From: Nostoc mirabile CHAB5784
Lineage (GTDB): Bacteria; Cyanobacteriota; Cyanobacteriia; Cyanobacteriales; Nostocaceae
Length of the DNA stretch: 64,000 nucleotides
Direction of reading: 5' to 3'
Assembly (NCBI RefSeq): GCF_020829645.1
Contig: NZ_JAIVFS010000001.1
Coordinates: 119,558 to 183,557, forward strand
How positions within the stretch are numbered: the stretch's first letter is position 1; each line of letters opens with the position of its first letter. The notes beneath the pieces are model-generated. The model worked only from the letters and a program-made list of their open reading frames with translations, had not been told where the DNA came from and searched no databases. Below, in pieces: positions 18,501 through 26,712 of this stretch. The position numbers were made by a program, and so were the translations under genes.

Positions 18501-18529
18501 ACGTTTATTTATATTAATTAAATAAACGT
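18501..18529 (-). terminator. Rho-independent terminator of the coaX operon
   Basis: Perfect 11-bp inverted repeat ACGTTTATTTA / TAAATAAACGT with a 7-base loop, followed on the minus strand by six T (plus-strand A at 18495-18500). It is 37 bases beyond the stop of the 90-residue minus-strand gene. The stem is AT-rich but has no mismatches. Confidence 0.75.
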
Positions 18530-18565
18530 AAGGGTCAATATAATAAGAGCGAGGTCTTAATTAAG

Positions 18566-18838
18566 TTATTGATTTTCTGCGATATCCATGCTTAGTCTAT
18601 CTCCAGTTTCTGCATCCACTACCATTAAAATTTTCGATTTTTTAAATTTTTCTGGACGTGGTGTTTTTTCATCACGGACTCGTTGTGGTACATCAATCCC
18701 GTTTGGTGCGTCAATTTCAACTAACCAGGCACGACGATTAGGATGTACTTGAGCGTTTTCGATGATATCGCCACCAAGTTTACTTTTAAATTTGATGTAA
18801 TTGGCATAAGTTACAAGCCATGCATTTTTGAGATTCAA
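18566..18838 (-). CDS. Hypothetical 90-residue protein downstream of coaX
   Basis: Not a family I recognise. The product MNLKNAWLVTYANYIKFKSK continues through a Pro/Lys-rich middle to a C-terminal strand-like segment KSKILMVVDAETGDRLSMDI. It lies 8 bp after coaX on the same strand and is followed by a clean terminator, so the two form an operon. Composition is like its neighbours and no signal peptide is present. A link to pantothenate or CoA metabolism would be guesswork based only on position. Confidence 0.65.
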   Translation of the reverse strand: MNLKNAWLVTYANYIKFKSKLGGDIIENAQVHPNRRAWLVEIDAPNGIDVPQRVRDEKTPRPEKFKKSKILMVVDAETGDRLSMDIAENQ

Positions 18839-18846
18839 GCCTTGTC

Positions 18847-19671
18847 TTAATTGTCATTACCCATTACTATTTCCCGCATTCCCCAAAATATCAAATTCGG
18901 TTCTACAATCAAACGTGCTGTAATCTCAGGATATAAGGCTTGCAGATAGTTTAGTAATAAAGTGCGATCGCCCCCTTTAATCGCAATTTTTCCATTAGGA
19001 AATAATTGCAACCACGCTTCAGTAAAATCTTTAATTCCAGCTAAGATTGTATAAATCACCCCACTTTGAATAGCTCCTGTAGTATTCAGAGCAAAACGTG
19101 GTGGTAGAGACGGAAAGTTTTGCATTTCTACTAATGGTAATTGTTCTGTCTGTTGACCGAGAGTTGCAAATTGCAAACCTAATCCCGGCAAAATTGCACC
19201 TCCAACTAGACACTCATTAGCATCGGCAGCCGTAAAAGTTAGCGCTGTCCCAGCATCAATCACCAACATTGGAAAACCCCACATTTTTCCCGCCCCCCAC
19301 AAAGCTAAGGCGCGGTCAATTCCTAGTGTGGGATAAACACCTTTTAGCGGTACTTGGTCTAATGTAATAAAATGAGTATTTGGGTAAGTTTGCCAAATAG
19401 CAGTTTGGCTGGGAACTACGGAGGCTATGAGAAGAGGACAGAGGGGCAAAGTGTTTGTTAGAGATTCACCTTGTGGAAAAATTTTCTCTAGTAAATCATT
19501 CAGGGTTTGACATTCAGCCAGGTGTTGTATAACAGACTCAGGTAGATGGTCGGTATCCCAAGCTGAGTAAAGCGTCTCGCCAACAAACAACGCCCAATGC
19601 AGGCGGGAATTCCCAATTTCCAAAGCTAGCCAAATATTATCTGTGTGTTCTGGGTGCTTATGCGGTTTCAC
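18847..19671 (-). CDS. coaX: Type III pantothenate kinase
   Basis: First enzyme of coenzyme A synthesis, phosphorylating pantothenate; the type III form belongs to the acetate/sugar-kinase (ASKHA) fold. The 274-residue product starts at GTG 19671. Motifs are the phosphate-binding [14 protein letters not shown] near the N-terminus, [11 protein letters not shown] in the middle, and [11 protein letters not shown] followed by [11 protein letters not shown]. The Asp of the common D-x-G-N-(T/S) motif is replaced here by Glu (EIGNS), which I would expect to be tolerated. It is the first gene of a two-gene operon ending at 18501. Confidence 0.93.
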   Translation of the reverse strand: MKPHKHPEHTDNIWLALEIGNSRLHWALFVGETLYSAWDTDHLPESVIQHLAECQTLNDLLEKIFPQGESLTNTLPLCPLLIASVVPSQTAIWQTYPNTHFITLDQVPLKGVYPTLGIDRALALWGAGKMWGFPMLVIDAGTALTFTAADANECLVGGAILPGLGLQFATLGQQTEQLPLVEMQNFPSLPPRFALNTTGAIQSGVIYTILAGIKDFTEAWLQLFPNGKIAIKGGDRTLLLNYLQALYPEITARLIVEPNLIFWGMREIVMGNDN

Positions 19672-19781
19672 ACTTTTAACTTTTTTAACTCAGTCATAGG
19701 TTTTTTAATAAAAATTAACATTCATCCCATGTCACAATAAAACTAGAGGAACAAATACTCATTGTGTCAAGGAGGGGAGTT

Positions 19782-21506
19782 ATGGTAGCGCTCACCGAAA
19801 AAACTGAAAAACGGTTCACCATACAGCAGGTGGAAATCGCTCAAGAGACGACGGTTATCCGCTCTCTGGATTGGGATCGCGATCGCTTCGATATTGAGTT
19901 TGGTCTGCAAAACGGTACGACCTATAACTCGTTTCTCATTCGTGGAGAGCAGACAGCCTTAGTTGATACCTCTCACGAAAAGTTTCGTCAACTATACTTC
20001 GATACGCTCACCGGATTAATCAAGCCAACAGATATTGATTATTTGATTATCAGCCACACCGAGCCAGACCATAGCGGTTTAGTTAAAGATTTGCTGCAAA
20101 TGGCTCCAGAAATTACCGTTGTCGGTTCTAAAGTGGCGATTCAGTTTCTTGAGGATTTCGTACATCAGCCATTTAAACGGCGGATTGTGAAAAATGGCGA
20201 TCGCTTAGATTTGGGTAATGGTCATGAATTTGAATTCGTGATTGCCCCAAATTTACATTGGCCAGATACCATTTTCAGCTTCGACCACAAAACCAAAATT
20301 CTCTATACCTGCGATGCCTTTGGGTTGCACTATTGCTCAGATAGCACCTTTGATCAAGACTTGGCAGCTATCGAAGAAGACTTTCATTACTACTACGATT
20401 GCTTGATGGGGCCGAATGCACGCTCAGTTTTATCTGCCCTGAAACGCATGGGGGAACTGAAAACCATCGACATGATTGCCACAGGACACGGCCCATTATT
20501 ATCCCATAATGTTGAGGAACTAGTTGGACGTTACCGCACTTGGAGCCAAACCCAAACCAAGGCAGAAACAACGATTGGGATATTTTACGTTTCCGAATAT
20601 GGATATAGCGATCGCCTCGCGCAAGCAATTGCTAACGGTATCGGTAAAACTGGTGTCGCTGTGGAAATTGTCGATTTGGGATCTGAAGTCGATTTACAAG
20701 AACTGCGGGAATTAGTTAGCCGTTGTGCTGGGCTAATCGTTGGTCTACCTCCGGCTTCTGGCGCTGCTAGCATCCAAGCTGCACTCAGCACAGTTTTAGG
20801 ATCTGCCAAAGAAAAGCAAGCTATCGGCGTGTTTGAAACTGGCGGTGGCGATGATGAGCCGATAGATCCTTTGGTGAGTAAATTCCGCAATTTGGGTTTG
20901 ACAACAGTTTTTCCAGCAATTCGGATTAAACAAACACCTACAGAAAATACCTACAAGCTGTGTGAAGAAGCGGGTACAGACTTAGGGCAATGGGTAACAC
21001 GCGATCGCAGCATCAAAGCCATGAAATCCCTTGGTGCTGACTTAGATAAAGCATTAGGTAGACTTAGCGGCGGATTATATATTATTACTGCCAAAAAAGG
21101 CGATGTATCCAGTGCCATGTTAGCCTCCTGGGTTGCTCAAGCCAGTTTCAAACCCTTGGGATTTTCTATTGCAGTAGCCAAAGATCGAGCAATTGAATCA
21201 CTTATGCAAGTAGGCGATCGCTTTGTTCTCAACATATTAGAAGAAGGCAATTTCCAACCACTAATGAAACACTTTTTGAAACGGTTCGCCCCTGGTGCCG
21301 ATCGCTTTGAAGGAGTCAGAACCCAGCCAGCCGAAAATGGTGCGCCTATCCTCAACGATGCCCTCGCCTACATGGAGTGCGAAGTCGTCAGTAGAATGGA
21401 TTGTGGCGACCATTGGGCAGTATACAGCACCGTCTACGCCGGACGAGTTTCTAAGCCAGATGCTTTAACTGCTGTCCATCACCGCAAAGTTGGTAATCAT
21501 TATTAA
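19782..21506 (+). CDS. flv3: Flavodiiron protein Flv3-type (canonical diiron site)
   Basis: 574-residue cyanobacterial flavodiiron protein: lactamase-like diiron domain, flavodoxin domain (about 250-400) and a C-terminal flavin-reductase domain. The diiron ligands are all canonical: H92, E94, D96 and H97 in SHTEPDHSG, H159 in PNLHWPD, D178 in CDAFG, and the later His in ATGHGPL. The start ATG 19782 has GGAGG seven bases upstream. Flv1/Flv3 heteromers reduce O2 to water with photosynthetic electrons. A non-canonical partner gene follows in the same direction. Whether this is the vegetative (A) or heterocyst (B) type cannot be settled; gene adjacency is more like the B pair. Confidence 0.92.
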   Translation: MVALTEKTEKRFTIQQVEIAQETTVIRSLDWDRDRFDIEFGLQNGTTYNSFLIRGEQTALVDTSHEKFRQLYFDTLTGLIKPTDIDYLIISHTEPDHSGLVKDLLQMAPEITVVGSKVAIQFLEDFVHQPFKRRIVKNGDRLDLGNGHEFEFVIAPNLHWPDTIFSFDHKTKILYTCDAFGLHYCSDSTFDQDLAAIEEDFHYYYDCLMGPNARSVLSALKRMGELKTIDMIATGHGPLLSHNVEELVGRYRTWSQTQTKAETTIGIFYVSEYGYSDRLAQAIANGIGKTGVAVEIVDLGSEVDLQELRELVSRCAGLIVGLPPASGAASIQAALSTVLGSAKEKQAIGVFETGGGDDEPIDPLVSKFRNLGLTTVFPAIRIKQTPTENTYKLCEEAGTDLGQWVTRDRSIKAMKSLGADLDKALGRLSGGLYIITAKKGDVSSAMLASWVAQASFKPLGFSIAVAKDRAIESLMQVGDRFVLNILEEGNFQPLMKHFLKRFAPGADRFEGVRTQPAENGAPILNDALAYMECEVVSRMDCGDHWAVYSTVYAGRVSKPDALTAVHHRKVGNHY

Positions 21507-21510
21507 GATA

Positions 21511-21665
21511 GGGAGTGGGGAGTAGGGAGTAGGGAGTAGTGTTTCCTACTTCTTATTGCCCATTACCCCAAAAGTCATGTCAGAAAGCATTATTAAAAAA
21601 GAGAATAGGAAGTCGTGATTCCGACTTCTTATTCCCCACTCCCCACTCCCTACTCCCTACTCCCT
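21511..21665. repeat. Inverted GGGAGTA/TACTCCC heptamer arms in the flv3-flv1 spacer
   Basis: G-rich heptamers at 21511-21539 (GGGAGTGGGGAGTAGGGAGT) face complementary C-rich heptamers at 21634-21665, which end immediately before the flv1 start codon. In the mRNA the arms could form a stem of about 28 bp that buries the flv1 ribosome-binding region. Confidence 0.8.
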
Positions 21666-23378
21666 ATGTCAAAAAATAAACCCCGTGATGTTCAAGTTTA
21701 TCCAATAGCTACAGATACAAAAATACTGCGATCGCGCAGTTGGTCAAGGCTCAGGTTTGAAATTGAATACGCTCTTGCTAAGGGTACAACTGCTAATTCT
21801 TATTTAATAGAAAGCGAGAAAACTGCCATTATTGACCCTCCAGGGGAAACGTTTACAGAAATTTATTTAAAAGCGTTGCAGCAGCGTTTCCATCTCGAAG
21901 AGTTAGATTATGTAATTTTGGGACACGTCAACCCCAACCGCGCTGCAACTTTAAAAGCTTTGTTGAAAATTGCCCCGCAAATCACTTTTGTTTGTTCTAA
22001 TCCCGGGGCGATAAATTTACGTGCGGCGCTGGAAAATCCAGATTTGCAAATTCTTGTGATGCGGGGCGAAGAAACCCTAGATTTAGGCAACGGGCATAAT
22101 TTACAATTTATTCCCACCCCCAACCCCCGCTATGCAGATCAACTTTGCACCTACGATCCGCAAACAGAAATTCTGTACTCAGATAAGTTATTTGGGGCGC
22201 ATGTTTGTGGAGATCAGGTATTTGATGAAGGCTGGGAAGTATATAACGAAGATCGACGCTATTATTTTGATTGCCTCATGGCTCCCCACGCCCGTCAAGT
22301 TGAAACAGCGCTGGATAAACTAGCTGATTTCCCCGTGAGAATGTATGCCACTGGACACGGGCCTTTGGTACGCTATGGCTTAATTGACCTGACCAAAGCT
22401 TATCGAGAATGGAGTCAACAGCAAACATCCGCCGACTTGACAGTGGCGTTGATTTATGCATCAGCTTATGGAAATACGGCAACATTAGCCCAAGCGATCG
22501 CTCGTGGGATTACAAAAGCTGGCGTTGCCGTAGAATCGATTAACTGCGAATTTACTGAACCAGAAGAAATCCGGGCGGCTGTGGAAAAAGCCGGTGGTTT
22601 CATCATCGGTTCTCCTACCCTTGGCGGTCATGCACCCACACCCGTGCAAACAGCTTTAGGAATTGTACTCTCCACCGCTACTAACAATAAACTCGCTGGT
22701 GTATTTGGTTCCTTTGGCTGGAGTGGGGAAGCAGTTGATTTAATTGAAGGTAAATTGAAAGATGCTGGCTATCGGTTTGGTTTTGACACCATCCGCGTAA
22801 AATTCAAACCCGACGATGCCACTTTACAATTGTGTGAAGAAGCTGGAACCGACTTTGCCCAAGCCCTGAAGAAAGCTAGAAAAGTGCGATCGCAAAGTCT
22901 TCCTGCTACTAATGTAGAACAAGCAGTTGGTCGGATTGTCGGTTCTCTTTGTGTTCTCACAGCAAAAGAAGGCGATCGCTCCAGTGCCATGTTAGCTTCT
23001 TGGGTATCTCAAGCTAGCTTTAGTCCCCCTGGTTTAACCATAGCTGTAGCTAAAGAACGTGCAGTGGAAACACTGACGCATACAGGAAATAAATTTGTCC
23101 TCAATATTCTTAAAGAAGGTAATCATTTGGGATTGATGAAGCACTTCCTCAAACCATTCGGCCCAGGACAAGACCGATTTGCTGATGTCGCCGCCGAAGA
23201 AGCTGAAAATGGTTCTCTCATACTTACAACTGCCCTAGCATATCTTGAATGTTCCGTACAAAACCGGATGGAATCTGGCGATCACTGGCTAGTTTATGCC
23301 ACTGTCGAAAATGGCAAATTGTTAGATAGTGATGGCGTTACAGCCGTGCATCATCGCAAATCGGCAACTCATTATTAA
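21666..23378 (+). CDS. flv1: Flavodiiron protein Flv1-type (non-canonical diiron site)
   Basis: 570-residue partner of the preceding gene with the same three domains. The diiron site is degenerate: GHVNPNR (residues 86-92) replaces HxExDH, Arg replaces His in PNPRYAD, and Lys replaces Asp in SDKLFG. This pattern is typical of Flv1 and Flv2, which work as hetero-oligomers with canonical Flv3 and Flv4. The start ATG 21666 gives the conserved opening MSKNKPRDVQVYPI; upstream in-frame residues are translated repeat. No obvious ribosome site exists because the preceding bases are the C-rich repeat arm. No small membrane gene of the flv4-flv2 type is between the two, supporting Flv3/Flv1. Confidence 0.92.
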   Translation: MSKNKPRDVQVYPIATDTKILRSRSWSRLRFEIEYALAKGTTANSYLIESEKTAIIDPPGETFTEIYLKALQQRFHLEELDYVILGHVNPNRAATLKALLKIAPQITFVCSNPGAINLRAALENPDLQILVMRGEETLDLGNGHNLQFIPTPNPRYADQLCTYDPQTEILYSDKLFGAHVCGDQVFDEGWEVYNEDRRYYFDCLMAPHARQVETALDKLADFPVRMYATGHGPLVRYGLIDLTKAYREWSQQQTSADLTVALIYASAYGNTATLAQAIARGITKAGVAVESINCEFTEPEEIRAAVEKAGGFIIGSPTLGGHAPTPVQTALGIVLSTATNNKLAGVFGSFGWSGEAVDLIEGKLKDAGYRFGFDTIRVKFKPDDATLQLCEEAGTDFAQALKKARKVRSQSLPATNVEQAVGRIVGSLCVLTAKEGDRSSAMLASWVSQASFSPPGLTIAVAKERAVETLTHTGNKFVLNILKEGNHLGLMKHFLKPFGPGQDRFADVAAEEAENGSLILTTALAYLECSVQNRMESGDHWLVYATVENGKLLDSDGVTAVHHRKSATHY

Positions 23379-23551
23379 TTGCTAATAGGGCATAGAAGCC
23401 ACTGTGCTGGGCGGTCTTCTATGAGGCGATCGCATGATGCTGCTTGGGTAAAATTGTCACGATATTAGGAAGCACAAACGGCTAAAATTTGAGATAGAGG
23501 TATTTTCTACTTATTCTGATAACTCAATGCTCTGTGTTAAAAATTATTGCC

Positions 23552-23779
23552 ATGACGTTACGTGAACTTGAAGATCAAGCACTGAGATTATCTGCTGAAG
23601 ATCGTTGGCAGTTAATTAATACATTGATGCGATCGCTCCAACCAAAACTTCAGCCAACGTCAAAGCCGAAGGGTTTAGCTGCAAGTTTGATCGGCATTGC
23701 AAAGACTGACACCCTGCCACCTACAGATGAAGAAGTGAAAGCTATGCTAGATGACCGGTTGGTGCAAAAGTATCTGTAA
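23552..23779 (+). CDS. VapB-like or addiction-module antitoxin
   Basis: 75-residue protein from ATG 23552 (MTLRELEDQALRLSAEDRWQ); an in-frame reading from 23534 adds six residues. The N-terminal motif is that of a small antitoxin family found upstream of PIN-domain toxins in cyanobacteria. Its stop overlaps the vapC start by one base (TAATG), the usual coupling. The partner toxin gene is destroyed (next entry), so this antitoxin may now be an orphan able to neutralise related toxins. Family call from the pattern and context; confidence moderate. Confidence 0.7.
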   Translation: MTLRELEDQALRLSAEDRWQLINTLMRSLQPKLQPTSKPKGLAASLIGIAKTDTLPPTDEEVKAMLDDRLVQKYL

Positions 23780-24354
23780 TGCGAGTTTTATTTGATACGA
23801 ACGTTCTGCTGGATGCTTTGCTAGCGCGTGAACCTTTTGTGGCGGATGCTGCTTTTTTGCTGGAGACGGTTGAATCGGGTCAATCTAATTCATAATTAAT
23901 AATTACTAATTCATAATTGCAATTATGAACTTGCTCTGAACCCACCACTGATTGTAGACCACGCTCAATCAAAAAATGAGCGTGCAAGTCTCTACCCATA
24001 AAATTTATGAATTATGAATTATGAATTAATAATTATTTGGTCAAGTTGAAGGATTTATGTCGGCAACAACGGTTACGGATGTGCATTATTTGGTTGGACG
24101 CCAGACCAAGAGTGCTGAAGTTGCCATTACCGCAGTGACTCAATTGTTGGCACTGATGGAAATTTGTGCGGTGGATCGCGGGGTGCTGGAACAGGCGATC
24201 GCATTGGGGTTGACTGATGAAGGAAGATGCGGTGCAGGTAGCATCTGCGATGAAGTTGGGGCTGGAGGCGATCGTTACTCGTGATGTAGATGGATTTACA
24301 GGTTCGCCGATTCTAGTACTCTCACCTAAAGATATGAGAAATCGGTTGACGTAG
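23779..24354 (+). pseudogene. VapC-like PIN toxin gene broken by an inserted element and a frameshift
   Basis: The first 35 codons encode MRVLFDTNVLLDALLAREPF and on to VESGQ, a classic PIN start with the catalytic Asp of FDTN. The frame then enters a 155-bp inverted-repeat element (23884-24038) with stops. Removing the element and one copy of the flanking GGTCAA joins VESGQ in frame to VEGFMSATTVTDVHYLVGRQ. A second lesion, one extra base near 24219-24222, shifts frame; beyond it the PIN C-terminus EDAVQVASAMKLGLEAIVTR reads on to a stop at 24354. The toxin is therefore inactive twice over. Confidence 0.88.
23884..24038 (+). mobile_element. 155-bp AT-rich MITE-like element inserted in vapC
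   Basis: Non-coding element bounded by GGTCAA on both sides (23878-23883 and 24039-24044), consistent with a 6-bp target duplication. The ends are imperfect inverted repeats rich in AATTCATAATT. The centre contains an 8-bp stem CACGCTCA/TGAGCGTG (about 23960-23986). A second copy, in the opposite orientation, is at 32910-33060. No transposase is encoded, so movement would need one supplied elsewhere. Confidence 0.8.
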
Positions 24355-24468
24355 CAGAATGACTAAAAAGTTCCGAGGAGCGTAAAAAATTCCCGCTACT
24401 GACACCAGACTTTATAATCGAACTTAGGTTCCAAAGCGATCGCCTAATTCGCTACAGGAGTTTTGTTA

Positions 24469-24660
24469 ATGAATGTTAGCAAAAAGGGATCGGAACGTAA
24501 AGATTATGAACGAAAGAAACGTATGCCTGAAAAATAGCAAACTTCTGACGATGAGCTTCAAGCTGAGTATCGCTTTGATTATCACAAAGCAAAGCCCAAT
24601 CGCTTTCCTACCCGTAGTGGAACGCAACAATTAATAGTTTTGGTCTTAGAGGATGTTTGA
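24469..24660 (+). pseudogene. Amber-interrupted small ORF, antitoxin-like
   Basis: An ORF with a good ribosome site (CAGGAG) encodes MNVSKKGSERKDYERKKRMP, EK, then TAG at 24535, then continues in the same frame as QTSDDELQAEYRFDYHKAKP and NRFPTRSG to TGA at 24660. The segment EYRFDYHKAKPNRF resembles a motif common in small cyanobacterial antitoxin-like proteins. The last residues (LVLEDV) come from the left end of a repeat element starting near 24645, so the 3' end is also replaced. Most simply a decayed gene. Confidence 0.6.
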
Positions 24661-24817
24661 AAAGTGTCGTATAGCACATCAAGTTCTGACATTACCCCCC
24701 CAACCCCCCGATATATTGGGGGGCTTTAAGAGACTATTTCCCCCCTTTTACAAGGGGGGGTTAGGGGGGTATTAGATATTTGGGGTAACAAATATAACTT
24801 TTAAAACAACCTCTTAG
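24645..24817. mobile_element. About 173-bp inverted-repeat element with G/C tracts
   Basis: The ends are imperfect inverted repeats: CTTAGAGGATGTTTGAAAAG on the left and the reverse complement CTAAGAGGTTGTTTTAAAAG on the right. The centre contains facing C and G tracts (CCCCCCAACCCCCC, GGGGGG, CCCCCC, GGGGGGTTAGGGGGG) that can fold on themselves. It separates the broken ORF from the next gene. A similar left end (GGATGTTTGAAAA) occurs at about 63028. Confidence 0.6.
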
Positions 24818-24823
24818 ATGTAG

Positions 24824-25207
24824 ATGAAAGCAGACTATTTAGAGGAATCGCTTTTCCGTGAGTTGGAGGAGCGTTTGCTTCAACCGGATGTACGAAAGTC
24901 AGCTAAAGATGTCATGGACTTACTTGCTGACGAGTTTATTGAGTTCGGAAGCTCAGGGCGTGTTTTCGATAAACAGCAAATTATCAACAGCTTACAGAAT
25001 GAACCCATCGAATCCCTGACTCAAAGATCGATAACAGAATTTAAAACCTTAGTTTTGGCAGCAGGGGTTGTTTTAGTAACCTATCGTATAGTCAAACATA
25101 TATCTGGCGAACAGCCTGTTAATTCGCTGCGAAGTTCCATCTGGAAATTGAACAATGATCAATGGAAAATGATCTTTCATCAGGGCACTTTGGTTAGAGA
25201 ATCATAG
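24824..25207 (+). CDS. SnoaL/DUF4440-like protein of the NTF2 fold
   Basis: 127-residue protein with the layout of small NTF2-like proteins: N-terminal helix with ELEERLLQPDVRKSAKDVMD, then LLADEFIEFGSSGRVFDKQQ, then beta strands ending WKLNNDQWKMIFHQGTL. The stretch DEFIEFGSSGRVFDK is characteristic of the DUF4440 branch. Such proteins act as enzymes or ligand binders; no substrate can be assigned. The gene begins 6 bases after the repeat element and ends ahead of a strong two-way terminator. Confidence 0.75.
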   Translation: MKADYLEESLFRELEERLLQPDVRKSAKDVMDLLADEFIEFGSSGRVFDKQQIINSLQNEPIESLTQRSITEFKTLVLAAGVVLVTYRIVKHISGEQPVNSLRSSIWKLNNDQWKMIFHQGTLVRES

Positions 25208-25254
25208 ACGCAGTATAACCAGCAACTGTCCGAAATTATAGTTCAAGTTTTGCA

Positions 25255-25291
25255 TAAAAAAGGCTCAAGCATTGCTGCCTGAGCCTTTTTT
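25255..25291. terminator. Bidirectional rho-independent terminator
   Basis: GGCTCA (25262-25267) pairs with TGAGCC (25280-25285); the stem is extended by an upstream A-run pairing with the downstream T-run. It lies between the convergent NTF2-like gene and the RNA-binding protein gene and has T-runs for both directions. Confidence 0.9.
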
Positions 25292-25326
25292 AGATTCAAC
25301 TAAATGACTTTCGCCTATTTATTAGC

Positions 25327-25641
25327 TTAGTAGCGATTACGGTTGTAGCCGCCGCCGCCACCACCACCACGGTTACCACCGAAGGAACCACCTCGGTCTT
25401 CTTTAGGCTTGGCCTTATTCACTTTAAGGTCACGACCCAGCCATTCAGCACCGTCAAGAGCTTCAATGGCTTTTGTTTCTTCATCTTCTGAACTCATTTC
25501 CACAAAAGCAAAGCCGCGTAAACGACCTGTTTCACGGTCAGTAGGTAACTGAACACGTTTTACAGAACCATATTCTGCAAATACAGCACTCAGCGCATCT
25601 TGTGTAACTTCATAGGAGAGGTTACCAACGTAAATTGACAT
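25327..25641 (-). CDS. RRM-type glycine-rich RNA-binding protein
   Basis: 104-residue Rbp protein with one RNA-recognition motif. RNP2 is IYVGNL (residues 3-8) and RNP1 is RGFAFVEM (about 42-49). The C-terminal 20 residues are Gly/Arg/Asn-rich (GGSFGGNRGGGGGGGYNRNR). Proteins of this type are often cold-induced in Anabaena and bind single-stranded RNA, with a chaperone-like role. The 5' region (25642-25914) is long and AT-rich, compatible with the regulated leader seen in relatives, though no motif is identified. The gene ends at the shared terminator. Confidence 0.95.
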   Translation of the reverse strand: MSIYVGNLSYEVTQDALSAVFAEYGSVKRVQLPTDRETGRLRGFAFVEMSSEDEETKAIEALDGAEWLGRDLKVNKAKPKEDRGGSFGGNRGGGGGGGYNRNRY

Positions 25642-25865
25642 TAAATGTCTCCAAAATCATAAGTTTGTAGAGATTTAGATTTCGGAGAGAAGTCTGTAAT
25701 ACCAAAAGGGAAAAGCCTGTCAATACTAAAAACAAACACTGTCGCCGAATTAATTCTCATTTCACTTCCCATGATTACATAGCAACTAACTTTCTGGGGG
25801 AAATTTTCAAAACTGTTATAAAAAGTTATATGGCAGTCCGCTTTGATTTTTGAAATTATTTGCGT

Positions 25866-25910
25866 AGACAGGGAGTAGGGAGTAGGGAGTAGGGAGTAGG
25901 GAGTAGGGAA
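25866..25910 (+). repeat. GGGAGTA heptamer tandem array
   Basis: About six tandem copies of the 7-mer GGGAGTA, ending 5 bases before the stop codon of the lyase pseudogene. Unlike several others in the window it has no obvious inverted partner close by. Confidence 0.85.
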
Positions 25911-26235
25911 GAAGCTAATCTATTCTCTTTTCTAAATATTGCCCAATCATCAACTGCTCACCAGCACGAGAGATGATCGTCTGTCTGGTGCGGTATTTGC
26001 TGCCAATTAGCTTTAACTCTTCTTCAAACACTGAACCGTTGTATTCAGTTCGCAAACACAGTGTTTTCGGGTTGGAGAAATAATACTGGGCGGTGACTGG
26101 TTTGGATATGGCAAAACCGCGATCGCGATACAAAATGTTTCCCATAACCCCAAATATTGTTGAACCTTGCGATTCTTTCTTTGTCTTTAGCACATCTGTA
26201 CTTTCCCATACAACTGCTGCACCACAGATTAAATA

Positions 26236-26398
26236 ATTCGTAATTCGTAATTCGTAATTCGTAATGGGCAACTCTTAGAGACGCACTCGCGTTCGCCCCG
26301 CAACGCTTTCGTAAATTTTGTTTTGTAATGGGGATTTAACCCCAACACAAAACAAAATTTTTATTGAACCGGGGGACTTAAACCCACGGAATTGAGTT
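26236..26398. mobile_element. Repeat insertion 2 in the lyase pseudogene, with strong hairpin
   Basis: Non-coding segment with four TAATTCG-type heptamers (26237-26264), a GACGCACTCGCGTTCGCC motif and a perfect 14-bp inverted repeat AAATTTTGTTTTGT / ACAAAACAAAATTT (26313-26326 and 26347-26360), whose loop itself carries GGGGATTTAACCCC. Boundaries are approximate because the original joint is inferred only from family knowledge. Confidence 0.6.
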
Positions 26399-26535
26399 AA
26401 ACTACCTGTATCAGGCAACTCGTGCATCTGAGCTAGCTTTTGCAATTCATCACAGCCCTGCTCTAGAAAATCGATCGTAACTATACTCTCAATCTCCTTA
26501 GTTTCTCCCGCCGGTAGGGTGTAGTAGCGTCGTTG

Positions 26536-26630
26536 CGTAGGCGTAGCCCGCACTTCGGCATGGTTCGACTCCGGTTCCATGTCCGCAAGTCGAGATGCTC
26601 ACCAGCCGCTCAGTGACCATCGTAGACATC
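26536..26630 (-). repeat. Dispersed GCGATGTCTACG repeat, copy inserted in the lyase gene
   Basis: Reverse-strand segment beginning GCGATGTCTACGATGG and ending GGGCTACGCCTACGC. The same ends recur at 57468-57541 (near full length), 27399-27451 (shortened, coding) and 61107-61135 (ends only). Here it splits the lyase codons for GKWR and QRRYY. Confidence 0.8.
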
Positions 26631-26712
26631 GCCACTTACCCCCTGATTCCTGGAAAAATTCCCAAATCTGGGATTCATCAGTGGTTTGTACGATTCTGAG
26701 CAATGATGTCAC

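Larger units (their letters stand above)
25915..26712 (-). pseudogene. CpcS/CpeS-type phycobiliprotein lyase, broken by two repeat insertions
   Basis: Three separated minus-strand pieces add up to one phycobilin chromophore lyase. Piece 1 from GTG 26712 reads MTSLLRIVQTTDESQIWEFF then QESGGKWR. Piece 2 (26521 downwards) reads QRRYYTLPAGETKEIESIVT, then IDFLEQGCDELQKLAQMHEL. Piece 3 (about 26232 to the stop) reads CGAAVVWESTDV and on to ISRAGEQLMIGQYLEKRID. About 94 bp of a dispersed repeat (26536-26629) separate pieces 1 and 2 and introduce a stop; about 165 bp separate pieces 2 and 3. Intact relatives attach bilins to phycobiliprotein cysteines. The coding pieces remain well conserved, suggesting recent inactivation. 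Confidence 0.85.

Noticed and set aside
23884..24038. Element in vapC considered as a group II intron or intein remnant
   Set aside because: It is too short, contains stops, has inverted ends and a flanking duplication, and lacks any intron or intein motif.
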